Source of the DNA: Xylanimonas ulmi
GTDB lineage: Bacteria > Actinomycetota > Actinomycetes > Actinomycetales > Cellulomonadaceae
Direction of reading: 5' to 3'
Length of the DNA: 64,000 nucleotides
NCBI RefSeq assembly: GCF_004216535.1
Contig: NZ_SGWX01000001.1
Coordinates: 2,480,001-2,544,000, forward strand
Shown: positions 15,561 to 23,632 of the stretch, in pieces
Layout: each line of letters opens with the position of its first letter
Position numbering within the stretch: position 1 is the first letter of the stretch
Program-made: the position numbers and the translations under genes
The notes under the pieces: generated by a model
The model's input: only the letters and a program-made list of their open reading frames with translations
Database searches by the model: none
Told to the model about the DNA's origin: nothing

Positions 15561-15957
15561 GCGTGCGTCTCCTCCAGTCGCAGATTGCCTGCCGTGGCGT
15601 CAGTTCGTCCGACATAAAGATCCCCTGCGACACGGGGCGACACGCCTCAAAAGCGTGTCCTGATCGTTCAAGCGTCGTCACGATGCGCTGATCCTCAACA
15701 GGCCATGTAGCCGCCCCTCGGCTTGGTCATGGCGACGGCTCCCCGGTCAACGGAGAGCAAACCTCTGCCGGGCACCGCGTCGATCGCCCCGCGCCATCAC
15801 TTGACACCAAGCGTCAAAACTCCCGCCTCCCATTGACTCCAGGCTGACGATCGCCCCAGGTCACCCACGAGACCTGACGACCCAGGGCACTACCAGGGGG
15901 AGGGCTCTGCGATCGCCTCGGAGCGGCGACGTCGTCGCCCGCACTGGAGGAAGAGCC
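15561..15957. other. Divergent promoter region
   Basis: This 397-base gap separates the minus-strand stress/glycogen operon from secretion set 3 on the plus strand, so it must carry two promoters. A small inverted repeat, TTGAC-7-GTCAA, is present at 15801-15817 and could be an operator. No unequivocal -35/-10 pair was assigned and I see no gene. Confidence 0.5.
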
Positions 15958-16596
15958 ATGACAACCCCGACCCTGACCAGATCCCCTCAATACGTCCGTG
16001 CCACGCTCTGTGCGGCGGCCGCCGCGGCCGTCCTGCTCGGCGGCGGCTCCACCTACGCGCTGTGGTCCGATGAGGGCGACGTCGACCTCGACGACACCCC
16101 GCAGATCACCGCCGGCGAGTGGGTGTGGGACGTCGACGCCTCGGACATCGAGTGGTGGGACACGTCCGACGGCCTCGACGGCACCGAGTGGCAGTCGGGC
16201 GTCGTCGCGCCCGACTGGGAGCCGGCCGGCGACCCCACCTGGGCGAACGAGTGGCGCAGCGACTGGGAGCCCGACCCGGGCGGCTACCCCATCGACATCA
16301 CCGCCTTCCACATCGTCCCCGGCGACCGCGTCACCGGCCGGTTCACCATCGACGCCGACATCGCCGAGCTCGTCGGCCAGAACCTGCGCGCCACGGTGAC
16401 CAACGCGATCTTCCAGGACGGCACCGCGACGGCGGACCTGCCGCTCGTCGTCGACGACGTCGCCACCGCGGGCAACGTGGTCACCATCCGGGTCAGCTAC
16501 CCCGCAGACCCGGCCGACTACGACGACGAGGCCGGCCAGACCTCCTCGGTGAGCCTCGGCACGTACACCGTGACGCTCACCCAAGTCCGCCCGTAG
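15958..16596 (+). CDS. Exported protein with alternate-type signal peptide (GGSTYALW)
   Basis: A 212-residue exported protein. Residues 14-28 are hydrophobic and 29-40 read GGSTYALWSDEG with one Gly before it, the exact family signature (TIGR04089-like). The mature part is highly acidic and Trp-rich (WVWDVDASDIEWWDTSD), then forms a beta domain ending in TYTVTLTQVRP. That VTLTQVR end recurs in the cargos at 27904, 29606, 37585 and 39350 in similar form, showing one family. GGAGGAAG lies just before the ATG at 15958. The signal peptidase gene starts 30 bases downstream. No wall anchor is present. Probable structural surface subunit. Confidence 0.78.
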   Translation: MTTPTLTRSPQYVRATLCAAAAAAVLLGGGSTYALWSDEGDVDLDDTPQITAGEWVWDVDASDIEWWDTSDGLDGTEWQSGVVAPDWEPAGDPTWANEWRSDWEPDPGGYPIDITAFHIVPGDRVTGRFTIDADIAELVGQNLRATVTNAIFQDGTATADLPLVVDDVATAGNVVTIRVSYPADPADYDDEAGQTSSVSLGTYTVTLTQVRP

Positions 16597-16626
16597 CGCC
16601 CACCCGCGCCGGACCCTGGAGGCCCC

Positions 16627-17286
16627 ATGCCTCGCACACGGAGACGTGCGGCGCGCCCGGGCGCGCCGCACGTCACCTGCTCCCGACGGCGCACCCACCC
16701 GTGGTTGCGCGCCACCCGTTGCACGGCGGCGGCGTTGCTGTGGACGGCGGTGGCCGCCGTCGTCGGCGTCGCCGTGCTGGTGTTCGTCATCCCGCAGGCG
16801 CGCGCCGGCTCGGGCCTGACCATCCTGTCCGGCTCGATGCGCCCGGCCATCGACCCCGGCGACGTCGTCGCCGTACGCGGGATCAAACCCCACCAGGTCT
16901 GCGACGGCACGGTCGCGGTCGGCGACGTCGTCACGTTCATGCCGCACACCGACGACGCCGCCCTGGTCACCCACCGCGTCGTCGCGATCCACACCGATCC
17001 CGTCGCCCCCGACGGCTACGCCGACCGCACCTACGAGAGCTGCGCGTTCACCACCCGCGGGGACGCCAACACCGTCGACGACGCCACCCTGCCCGCGCGC
17101 GCCATGAAGGGCGTGGTCATGTACCGCGTGCCGAAGGTCGGGTACGCCATCAACGCCATCCAGACCCACGGCCACCTCCGCCAGGTCGCCATCGGCGTCT
17201 CCGCGGCGCTCGGCCTGGCCGCGGTGTGGTTCGCCGTCGGATGGCGCCGACCGGAGCCCGAGCCCGAGCCCGAGTACTACCTGTGA
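16627..17286 (+). CDS. Signal peptidase I, SipW (Ser-His) type, set 3
   Basis: A 219-residue membrane peptidase. A long basic cytoplasmic lead (1-30) precedes the membrane segment (about 33-57). Nucleophile motif SGSMRP (Ser70) and THRVV (His116) form the Ser-His pair; RGDAN follows. It has two cysteines (near residues 92 and 142) between the motifs, a spacing shared with the set 5 and set 6 enzymes, so a lumenal disulfide is plausible. The second membrane segment is at about 184-203 and the short tail is a Pro-Glu repeat. It lies between the cargo at 15958 and the one at 17298. Confidence 0.87.
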   Translation: MPRTRRRAARPGAPHVTCSRRRTHPWLRATRCTAAALLWTAVAAVVGVAVLVFVIPQARAGSGLTILSGSMRPAIDPGDVVAVRGIKPHQVCDGTVAVGDVVTFMPHTDDAALVTHRVVAIHTDPVAPDGYADRTYESCAFTTRGDANTVDDATLPARAMKGVVMYRVPKVGYAINAIQTHGHLRQVAIGVSAALGLAAVWFAVGWRRPEPEPEPEYYL

Positions 17287-17297
17287 GAGCGGAAGCG

Positions 17298-17804
17298 ATG
17301 CGCTCGATCAGGACGGCGGCCCTCATCGTGGCCGCGGCGGCGGGCGCGGCCGTCGTGCTCGGCACGGGCGCCAGCGACAGCCTCTGGACCCAACAAGCCA
17401 CGGTCGCCATGCCCAGCGTCACGCTCACGCTCGGCACACCGACGCCCGGGCCGACCTCGCCGCCCCGCTCCGGCACCGCGGAGTGCCGCCTCGACAGCCT
17501 GTCCGACATCGGGATCATCTGGCACATCCTGGCGACCATCGAACCGCTGTCGTCCACCTACCGGATCGAACTGCGGACTCCGACGACCCGCTACGCGCTC
17601 CCGACCTACTCACTGAGCGGCTACAACTACCACTATCGGCTCTCCGACACCGCCCTGATCAGCGCCGGATGGGTCACCTCCAGCGAGCCGCAGACCGTCG
17701 ACGTCATTGTGCTCAACGCGGACGGGGACGACGTCGACTCCGTCACCGTGACGCTGGGCGAGGGCACGAACGGGAGGCCGGTCATCCTGGCCTGCACCGG
17801 TTGA
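17298..17804 (+). CDS. Small exported protein, probable SipW cargo
   Basis: A 168-residue protein with a hydrophobic N-terminus and ASDSLWTQQATV, matching the small-residue-plus-Trp pattern of the other cargos. Two cysteines (one after GTAE, one near the very end) could bridge. The middle is Tyr-rich (LPTYSLSGYNYHYRLSD). The start chosen is ATG at 17298; a GTG at 17283 that overlaps the peptidase stop (GTGA) is in frame and would add five residues. It is the last gene of set 3. Function unknown. Confidence 0.62.
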   Translation: MRSIRTAALIVAAAAGAAVVLGTGASDSLWTQQATVAMPSVTLTLGTPTPGPTSPPRSGTAECRLDSLSDIGIIWHILATIEPLSSTYRIELRTPTTRYALPTYSLSGYNYHYRLSDTALISAGWVTSSEPQTVDVIVLNADGDDVDSVTVTLGEGTNGRPVILACTG

Positions 17805-18302
17805 GCCCGTCGAACCAGCCCGCCTCATGTCCCTCGTATCTCGCGGCGCCCGGATCGGGATCGGAATTGCGAACGAGTCGACTCAAATTGCGACAGAGTG
17901 GCCGGGGCCACGTCATCAAGAACGTCAGCCAGACCGCCGATCGATCAGCGCCACCATGCGTCAGATGAGTGCCAGGACGCCTCTCCCGCATCGACTTCCG
18001 GCACATTTTCGCGACTGGTCAGCCACGCGACCGCGCGACGATCATCGGCCCAGAATCGCTGCAATTGTGCGACTCCTGAGGCATCCCGGGCACGGCTCAA
18101 AGCGCATCGATCGCGCACATGCCCACTGCGCGACAGTTCGAAACCTTGGAAACTCCCAGGCTCGGCAGTAATCGATCATCGAGCGCCCGGGGACTAGCGA
18201 ATTCCCTTGTCCGAGGTTGACGCTCCAATCGCGGAGGAGAGTTGTCCAGGCGCGCAGCACTCAAGATCCGACTGGCCAATGCGCGCCGAGAGCAGGTGTT
18301 TT
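17805..18302. other. Gap without a supported gene between secretion sets 3 and 4
   Basis: About 500 bases with lower GC than the neighbouring genes and many stop codons in all frames. No gene is supported. A promoter for the operon at 18303 should be here. No hairpin with a long perfect stem was noticed. Confidence 0.5.
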
Positions 18303-18842
18303 ATGAGCCCCACGACCACCGCCCGAGTCACCCAGTACCGCCGCAAGCGCCGGGTCGCGGCGGTCGTGCTCGTCGGGATGGGGTTGGCCTCGCTCGGGGT
18401 TGCCTCGGCCTCGACGTTGAACGTGACAGCAAAGGGCGACCTCGTCGCCTCGGGCGTCGACGCCGAGGTCACGGGGTTCCTGAGTGACAAAGCGAAGGCC
18501 TACGTCGAGATCTACTACCCGGACGTCGACGACCAAGAGGAAGGCGAGGCTCTCGCGGATGTCGACACGCTTCTTCCGAAGGTCAGGCTGACAATCACCG
18601 ACGCGCACAATGTCCCGGAGAGCACCGAGCTTCAGGTGTACTTCTACCAGACCGGCGCCGACGGCACCGAGATCATCGTCGCTCAGGCCGAAGTGGAAGA
18701 GGTTACTGAAGCGGGAACCACATTCGATCTCACTCTTGCGGACAGCAACTCAAACGCGCTGATCGAACTCCCGACGTTTGACCGTGTCGCAGTCGTCGCC
18801 ATCTCTCCCGAGTACACCCGTGGGCCTGTTTCGCCCGAGTAG
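18303..18842 (+). CDS. Exported protein, SipW cargo of a second subtype
   Basis: A 179-residue protein with a basic N-terminus (YRRKRR), hydrophobic run (VAAVVLVGMGLASLGVA) and then ASASTLNVTAKGDLVASG. The gene at 19467 has the parallel ASASHLTVEAQGN, so these two form a distinct cargo subtype that lacks the usual Trp at this place. The mature domain is acidic and beta-rich (DVDTLLPKVRLTITD). The start ATG at 18303 is preferred over the in-frame 18207 because the signal peptide begins there. It ends 34 bases before a signal peptidase gene. Function unknown. Confidence 0.65.
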   Translation: MSPTTTARVTQYRRKRRVAAVVLVGMGLASLGVASASTLNVTAKGDLVASGVDAEVTGFLSDKAKAYVEIYYPDVDDQEEGEALADVDTLLPKVRLTITDAHNVPESTELQVYFYQTGADGTEIIVAQAEVEEVTEAGTTFDLTLADSNSNALIELPTFDRVAVVAISPEYTRGPVSPE

Positions 18843-18876
18843 AACCCAGGAATCGCCCCTCCCGGAGACTGACGCC

Positions 18877-19410
18877 ATGCCCGGCACCCAATCTCACCCT
18901 GTTGCCCGCCGCATGTGGCGGGCAACAGGGTGGTGTGCGGCCACCGTGGCCACGCTCGCCGTCGTCGCCGCTCTTTGGCCAGCGCAGTGGGGCGGGTTCC
19001 TGAGCCTGACGATCGTCTCTGGCCCATCGATGACGCCCGCCTATCAGTCGGGCGACCTGGTGATCGGTCTGCGGCGTGAGGCCAACATGGGCGACGTCGT
19101 CGTCTACCGGCCCGACGGGATCGAGGCCAGCGTGGTGCACCGCGTCGTCAGCGGCGACACCGACTCAGGCTGGGTCACACGCGGCGACCACAACGACTGG
19201 GACGACCCGTGGCTCGCGACCTCCGAGAACACCCTCGGAGTGGTGCAGTGGCGTCTGCCCCACGTATCGAGGTTCGTGCCGTCGGGCGGAATGCTCCCGA
19301 TCGGGATGGCGTGCCTGATCGGCGCCGTGCTGCTCATGCCCGGCCGCGAGGTGACCACCGTGACGACGTCGAGCGACGAGGTCGACGACGCCGCCGAGTA
19401 CCACATCTGA
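18877..19410 (+). CDS. Signal peptidase I, SipW (Ser-His) type, set 4
   Basis: A compact 177-residue peptidase. Membrane segment about 18-37, nucleophile motif SGPSMTP (Ser51; note one extra residue compared with SGSM in the others), then SVVHRVV with His88, and RGDHND in place of RGDAN. A second membrane segment lies near residues 137-155. These changes make it the most diverged of the six enzymes, matching its diverged cargo subtype. The start ATG at 18877 has GGAG about nine bases upstream. Cargo genes lie on both sides (18303 and 19467). Confidence 0.83.
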   Translation: MPGTQSHPVARRMWRATGWCAATVATLAVVAALWPAQWGGFLSLTIVSGPSMTPAYQSGDLVIGLRREANMGDVVVYRPDGIEASVVHRVVSGDTDSGWVTRGDHNDWDDPWLATSENTLGVVQWRLPHVSRFVPSGGMLPIGMACLIGAVLLMPGREVTTVTTSSDEVDDAAEYHI

Positions 19411-19466
19411 TAGGCCCCCACCCGCGACCGGAGAGGGCTGACCGCGACCCGAGAGGAGCGACACTG

Positions 19467-20072
19467 ATGCCCGCCCTGCGCACGCGCTGGCTCCTCGCGT
19501 CCGCCTGCGCCGTCGTCGCGGCACCGCTCGCGGCGCTGGGCAACGCGTCGGCCTCCCACCTCACCGTCGAGGCTCAAGGCAACGCCGTCTGGTCGCGGGC
19601 ATGGGCGACGACGCCACCTCCGACTCCTTCGCCAACGCCCACCGATCCACTCGCCTGCGAGGCCCCGACCCTCCGGTGGGCATCTGGCGATGCGACATGG
19701 CTCCAGCAGGGCTCCAGCGAGATTCAGGTTCACTACACCCTCGGGAGCACGTACAACGAAGCGCTGGCCTTCTGGAGGGGTGAGGCCGAGAACTACACGG
19801 TGGTGCTGGTGAGCGCCGAAGGCACGTCGACGCCGCCACGCAGATACGACCACTGGGGCGAGTACGCGGGAGTCCAGGTGCATGCTGGAGACGTCCGCGG
19901 CTCGTTCTCAGAATGGGCGCCGCTCGAGAGGACGCCTTATCCGCTCGTCGTGCAGCTACGCCGACCAGACGGGAGCGTCGCAGCCTGCTCGCCGGTCTTC
20001 TGGTGGGCTTGGTCGGGCGGCACAGGCGGGGTGTCGGGGAGCGCTCCTGAGGGCTGGGCAAAGCCCAACTGA
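19467..20072 (+). CDS. Exported protein, SipW cargo of the second subtype
   Basis: A 201-residue protein. The N-terminal hydrophobic segment ends in ASASHLTVEAQGN, paired with the subtype motif of the protein at 18303. A Pro/Thr-rich linker (TTPPPTPSPTPTDP) precedes a domain with two cysteines (before the Pro-Thr-Leu-Arg segment and near the C-terminus), suggesting a disulfide-closed beta domain. It ends in a Gly-rich tail with no sorting motif. The start ATG at 19467 follows GAGGAG. It completes set 4. Confidence 0.65.
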   Translation: MPALRTRWLLASACAVVAAPLAALGNASASHLTVEAQGNAVWSRAWATTPPPTPSPTPTDPLACEAPTLRWASGDATWLQQGSSEIQVHYTLGSTYNEALAFWRGEAENYTVVLVSAEGTSTPPRRYDHWGEYAGVQVHAGDVRGSFSEWAPLERTPYPLVVQLRRPDGSVAACSPVFWWAWSGGTGGVSGSAPEGWAKPN

Positions 20073-20679
20073 CCGCCGGCCCCAGGTGCTCTCCGAGGCA
20101 TACCAGGGCACCTCGACCACCCCGCAGACGATGCACACCGTCGCGCTGCCGGAGCGAAAACGACTGAAGCGCGACACCGGGTCCCAGGGCGCGCCAGTCC
20201 CTTCGAGCCCCACGTCGCGCTCCCTACGGTTGAGATCAGTGGGAGCCGCCGACAGGTGCCGACAGGCTCCCCCCGCGTGAGGCACGTCGACGGCGCAGGT
20301 GATCGCCCACCTCGCGAATCGGCGGCCTCAACGCCTGGAGGGGCGTACGCGGGACTGGCGCAGCACGCTGCGCCGTCGGGCTCAGCAGTCGCCTGGGGCG
20401 ATGCGCTGCGCCCAAGGCCCACCCCGTCTGTCGGGGCGGGCCCTACAGACCCGCCTGCCTGGTCGTGCCGGCGGCCAGGCAGGCGGCCCCCGGCGGGCGC
20501 CCCGTGCGTCACCGCGGGCGCCCGCCACCCTCGTCCGAGCAACCTCACCCGCCGCGTGCGAGCGCACGGTGCGCCATCGAAGTAAGCCGCAATCACCATT
20601 CCGTAGGCTGGCCCACAACCTGGAGGCCGGGCTGACGCCCCCTCCCCAGCTCGCCGAGAGCCGCATGAGGAGGCGACCT
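20073..20679. other. Gap without a supported gene, with a terminator-like hairpin
   Basis: A 607-base region after set 4. It contains a 12-bp perfect hairpin (20451-20486). Frames open across it are rich in Arg and Pro and look like artefacts of high GC. I see no gene. Confidence 0.5.
20451..20486 (+). terminator. 12-bp hairpin before the sortase gene
   Basis: Bases 20451-20462 pair exactly with 20475-20486 around a 12-base loop. It lies about 380 bases after the last gene of set 4 and 190 bases before the sortase, so it may end read-through from set 4. Confidence 0.45.
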
Positions 20680-21351
20680 GTGCAGTCCGTTGCGCCGATC
20701 AGCCACCAGCGCCGCGCACGTCGGCGCGGCAGCCTGATCGCCCTGCTGATCGTTGGGATCGTCGCTGTCGGGATCGCCGTCGTGGAACTGACACTCAATC
20801 GGGGAGTCGAGGCGGAGCCGGTCGCGACGCCGCCCGCCGTCGTCGCCACGCCGACGCCGTCGCATGAGCCCGTCGAGGAGCCGGAGCCGATCCACGCGGC
20901 CACCCCGCTCGAACTCCACATCCCGAGCCTGAGCGTTCACGCCGAGATCGAGGTGTTCACCGACGCGATGGTCGCCGCGGGAGACGGCTGGATCGACCCG
21001 ACCACCGCCGACATCGTCTCGTGGTGGCAGGGCGGCGGCACGCCGTCGTTCCCGGCCGAGAATACCGTGTACCTCTATGGGCATGTGTCACGACTGCCCG
21101 CGGTCTTCAACGACCTGCACACGGTCGAGCCTGGCGCGCTCATCACCGTCATGACAGAGGCCGGGTCGATTGACTACGACGTCGAAAAGGTCCTGGAGCC
21201 GATCCTCATGACGGCGCTTCCCGATGACCCACGAGTCAACGCCGCCGTCCCGGGACGGCTCGTCCTCATCGGCTGCTACCGCGAAGAGGACCAGGGCCGA
21301 CGGCCCACCACCCACAACCTCGTGGTGATCGCCCAGCAGGTTGGGGTCTGA
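20680..21351 (+). CDS. Class F sortase, copy 1
   Basis: A 223-residue membrane-anchored transpeptidase that would join surface proteins to the wall or to each other. N-terminal membrane segment about 17-37, Pro/Glu linker to about 72, then the sortase barrel with catalytic His135 (YLYGHVSR), Cys199 (VLIGCYRE) and an Arg in GRRPTTHN (207/208). The start is taken as GTG at 20680 because GAGGAGG lies six bases before it; an in-frame ATG at 20665 is the alternative. It is closely related to the sortase on the opposite strand at 22833-23522. Candidate substrates here are the LPRTG proteins at 4859 and 35392 and the protein at 23633. Confidence 0.85.
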   Translation: MQSVAPISHQRRARRRGSLIALLIVGIVAVGIAVVELTLNRGVEAEPVATPPAVVATPTPSHEPVEEPEPIHAATPLELHIPSLSVHAEIEVFTDAMVAAGDGWIDPTTADIVSWWQGGGTPSFPAENTVYLYGHVSRLPAVFNDLHTVEPGALITVMTEAGSIDYDVEKVLEPILMTALPDDPRVNAAVPGRLVLIGCYREEDQGRRPTTHNLVVIAQQVGV

Positions 21352-21385
21352 GACCGCCCGCCGCCGGTCGAGTCTGTTGAGACCC

Positions 21386-21409
21386 GTGGTTTCGACAGGC
21401 TCAACCACC
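21386..21409. repeat. Dispersed repeat copy (GGTTTCGACAGGCTCAACCA core)
   Basis: One copy of a short word that recurs at 43081-43102, 43129-43150 (inverted) and 58338-58360 (inverted). Here it spans the stop codon of the dihydrofolate reductase gene, in the gap that separates it from the convergent sortase gene. Confidence 0.8.
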
Positions 21410-21964
21410 AGGTGGTGCGGTCAGCGGCAGCAGGCTCCACCACCGATAGTCCGGCGCGCCATCCTTCGCAGACTCGCGCCACCGAGCGTCGCCGGCGTCG
21501 TCGAACTCCCCCGGCTCGGCCAGCCGCCACACCGCCTGGTCCAGCACGGGCGCGTACGCGTCCCCCACGACCTCGACGTCGACGTCGGTCACCTCGACGC
21601 GGCCCACCCGGCCACCGTCGAGCGCCTGACGGTAGATCTGCCCGCCGCCGATGACCCACACGGTCTCCCCGCCCGGGGCCTCGGCCGCGAGCGCCAACGC
21701 CTCCTCCAGCGACCCGGCGGCGATGGCGCCGTCGTCGGACCACCCCGCCTGGCGGGTGACCACGACATTCGTGCGGCCGGGCAGCGGCCGTGAGCGCGGC
21801 GGCAGCGACTCCCACGTGAGGCGCCCCATGACCACGGGATGCCCCGACGTCAGCCGCTTGAACCGCGCGAAGTCCTCAGGCACATGCCACGGGATCGCCC
21901 CGGACGCGCCGATGACGGGGCGACCCGCGGCGTCACGCGCCTGGGCCCAGATGAGCGCGATCAC
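21401..21964 (-). CDS. folA: Dihydrofolate reductase
   Basis: A 187-residue enzyme reducing dihydrofolate to tetrahydrofolate with NADPH. The family landmarks are in order: IGASGAIPWHVPEDFARFKRLT near the N-terminus (with the catalytic acidic residue after Pro), VVMGRLTWESLP, the nucleotide loop WVIGGGQIYRQAL, and a C-terminal strand DYRWWSLLPL. The start is GTG at 21964, directly abutting the thymidylate synthase stop at 21965, so both are one transcript. The stop codon and last residues fall inside the dispersed repeat at 21386-21409, suggesting that the repeat replaced the original 3' end. Recycles the dihydrofolate made by the neighbour. Confidence 0.93.
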   Translation of the reverse strand: MIALIWAQARDAAGRPVIGASGAIPWHVPEDFARFKRLTSGHPVVMGRLTWESLPPRSRPLPGRTNVVVTRQAGWSDDGAIAAGSLEEALALAAEAPGGETVWVIGGGQIYRQALDGGRVGRVEVTDVDVEVVGDAYAPVLDQAVWRLAEPGEFDDAGDARWRESAKDGAPDYRWWSLLPLTAPPGG

Positions 21965-22765
21965 CTAGACCGCCACGGGCGCCTTGATCGCCGGGTGGTG
22001 CTGGTAGCCGAGCACCTCGACGTCGTCGTACTCGTAGTCAAAGATCGACGCGCGCGGGGCGAGCGCCAGGCGCGGGTAGGGGTACGGCTCGCGTGAGAGC
22101 TGCTCGCGCACCTGGTCGAGGTGGTTGTCGTAGATGTGGCAGTCGCCGCCCGTCCAGACGAACTCGCCGACCTCCAGCCCCGTCTGCGCGGCGACCAGGT
22201 GGGTCAGCAGCGCGTAGGAGGCGATGTTGAACGGCACGCCCAGGAACAGGTCGGCCGAGCGCTGGTAGAGCTGGCAGCTCAGCCGGCCGTCAGCCACGTA
22301 GAACTGGAACAGCAGGTGGCACGGCGGCAGCGCCATATTCGCGATCTCGGCAACGTTCCACGCCGAGACGATCAGACGCCGCGAATCCGGGTTGGCGCGG
22401 ATCTGCTCGACCACCTGGGCGATCTGGTCCACGTGCGCGCCGTCCGGCGTCGGCCAGGAGCGCCACTGCACGCCGTACACCGGCCCCAACTCGCCCGACG
22501 GCGAGGCCCACTCGTCCCAGATCGACACCCCGTGCTCCTGCAGCCAGCGCACGTTCGACTCGCCGCGCAGGAACCACAGCAACTCGTAGACCACCGACTT
22601 TAGGTGCACGCGCTTGGTGGTGATGAGCGGGAAGCCCTGCGACAGGTCGTAGCGGATCTGGCGGCCGAACACCGACGTCGTGCCCGTGCCCGTGCGGTCG
22701 TCCTTGTGGGCGCCGTTCGCCAGCACGTCGCTCAGCAGGTCCTCGTACGGCGTGGGGGTGACCAT
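21965..22765 (-). CDS. thyA: Thymidylate synthase
   Basis: A 266-residue enzyme that methylates dUMP to dTMP using methylene-tetrahydrofolate. Features: [11 protein letters not shown] near residue 24, [12 protein letters not shown], the nucleophile in [12 protein letters not shown] (Cys149), [19 protein letters not shown] and [12 protein letters not shown]. The length matches the bacterial ThyA family. The start is ATG at 22765. It is followed without a gap by folA. The pair sits between two inverted sortase genes, an odd setting for housekeeping genes. Confidence 0.95.
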   Translation of the reverse strand: MVTPTPYEDLLSDVLANGAHKDDRTGTGTTSVFGRQIRYDLSQGFPLITTKRVHLKSVVYELLWFLRGESNVRWLQEHGVSIWDEWASPSGELGPVYGVQWRSWPTPDGAHVDQIAQVVEQIRANPDSRRLIVSAWNVAEIANMALPPCHLLFQFYVADGRLSCQLYQRSADLFLGVPFNIASYALLTHLVAAQTGLEVGEFVWTGGDCHIYDNHLDQVREQLSREPYPYPRLALAPRASIFDYEYDDVEVLGYQHHPAIKAPVAV

Positions 22766-22832
22766 GGCGTGGATTCTACTTCCGGGTGGGTGCCGAGTCG
22801 TGGCTCCTGCGCGCGCTCAACTGCTCGCGCTT

Positions 22833-23522
22833 CTACCCCATGCCCGTCTGCTGGGCGATGACGACCGTATTGTGCGTGGTCGGGCGGCGCCCCTGATCTG
22901 GCTCTCGGAAGCACCCAATGAGCACGAGCCGACCAGGAATGCTCGCATTGACGCGCTCGTCATAGGGCAAAGCCTGCTTGTCGATCGGCTCAAGGATCTC
23001 TTGGACCTCGTAGTCGATCGCGCCTAACTCGGTGACGACCGTGACGACCGTTCCGGGAGTGACCGTGTGCAAGGCGTTGAAAACGGCCTCGAGCCTCGAG
23101 ACGTGCCCATACAGATACACGGTGTTGTCGGGCTCTGATGACGGCGTGCCGCCCCCCTGCCACCAGGAGACCACGTCCGCCGTCGAGGGATCAATCCAGC
23201 CGCCGGCCGCCGCGACCATGGTGTCCGTGTACACCTCGATGGGAGCGTCGACACCGATGGAGGGAATGAGCACTCGAGTCGGGGTCGCTGCAGGGACAAC
23301 CGACCGCTCGGGCTCGGGCTCGGGATCGGGTTCTGGCTCGGGATCGGGCGTCGGAGCCGCGACGGGCGGTGTTGGCTGTGCGACCTCCACCTCACGCTCG
23401 CGCCATGTCTCGCTGGCGCCAGCAGTCGTGAGAACGAGCCCCACCGCCATGAGGAGAAGCGCCAAGAGGCGCGGACGGCCAGCGGGACGTCGGGCGTGCC
23501 GCTTGACGGGAAGCGGGGCCAT
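22833..23522 (-). CDS. Class F sortase, copy 2
   Basis: A 229-residue paralogue of the sortase at 20680-21351. Membrane segment about 18-36, a Pro-Glu/Asp-Pro repeat linker (59-73), then the catalytic core with His140 (YLYGHVSR), Cys204 (LIGCFREP) and Arg in GRRPTTHN (212/213). Long stretches match copy 1, such as WIDPSTADVVSWWQGGGTPS. The start ATG at 23522 lies downstream of the surface-protein gene at 23633, with a hairpin between (23571-23619). That gene order suggests a dedicated sortase-substrate pair, although the substrate's sorting motif is not a standard LPXTG. Confidence 0.86.
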   Translation of the reverse strand: MAPLPVKRHARRPAGRPRLLALLLMAVGLVLTTAGASETWREREVEVAQPTPPVAAPTPDPEPEPDPEPEPERSVVPAATPTRVLIPSIGVDAPIEVYTDTMVAAAGGWIDPSTADVVSWWQGGGTPSSEPDNTVYLYGHVSRLEAVFNALHTVTPGTVVTVVTELGAIDYEVQEILEPIDKQALPYDERVNASIPGRLVLIGCFREPDQGRRPTTHNTVVIAQQTGMG

Positions 23523-23570
23523 CCTGGCACCCTCCCTTCTCGGAGTTGGCGTGGTTCAGATAGTTCGTAC

Positions 23571-23619
23571 GTCGGAGCGGCCCGACCCCTCGCAAGAAGG
23601 GGGCCGAGCCGCTCCGTCG
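23571..23619 (-). terminator. Imperfect hairpin between surface-protein and sortase genes
   Basis: An arm at 23574-23588 pairs with 23601-23615 with two mismatches, and the outer bases extend the stem. It may lower expression of the sortase relative to the surface protein just upstream on the minus strand. Confidence 0.45.
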
Positions 23620-23632
23620 GTGGCTGAGAACG

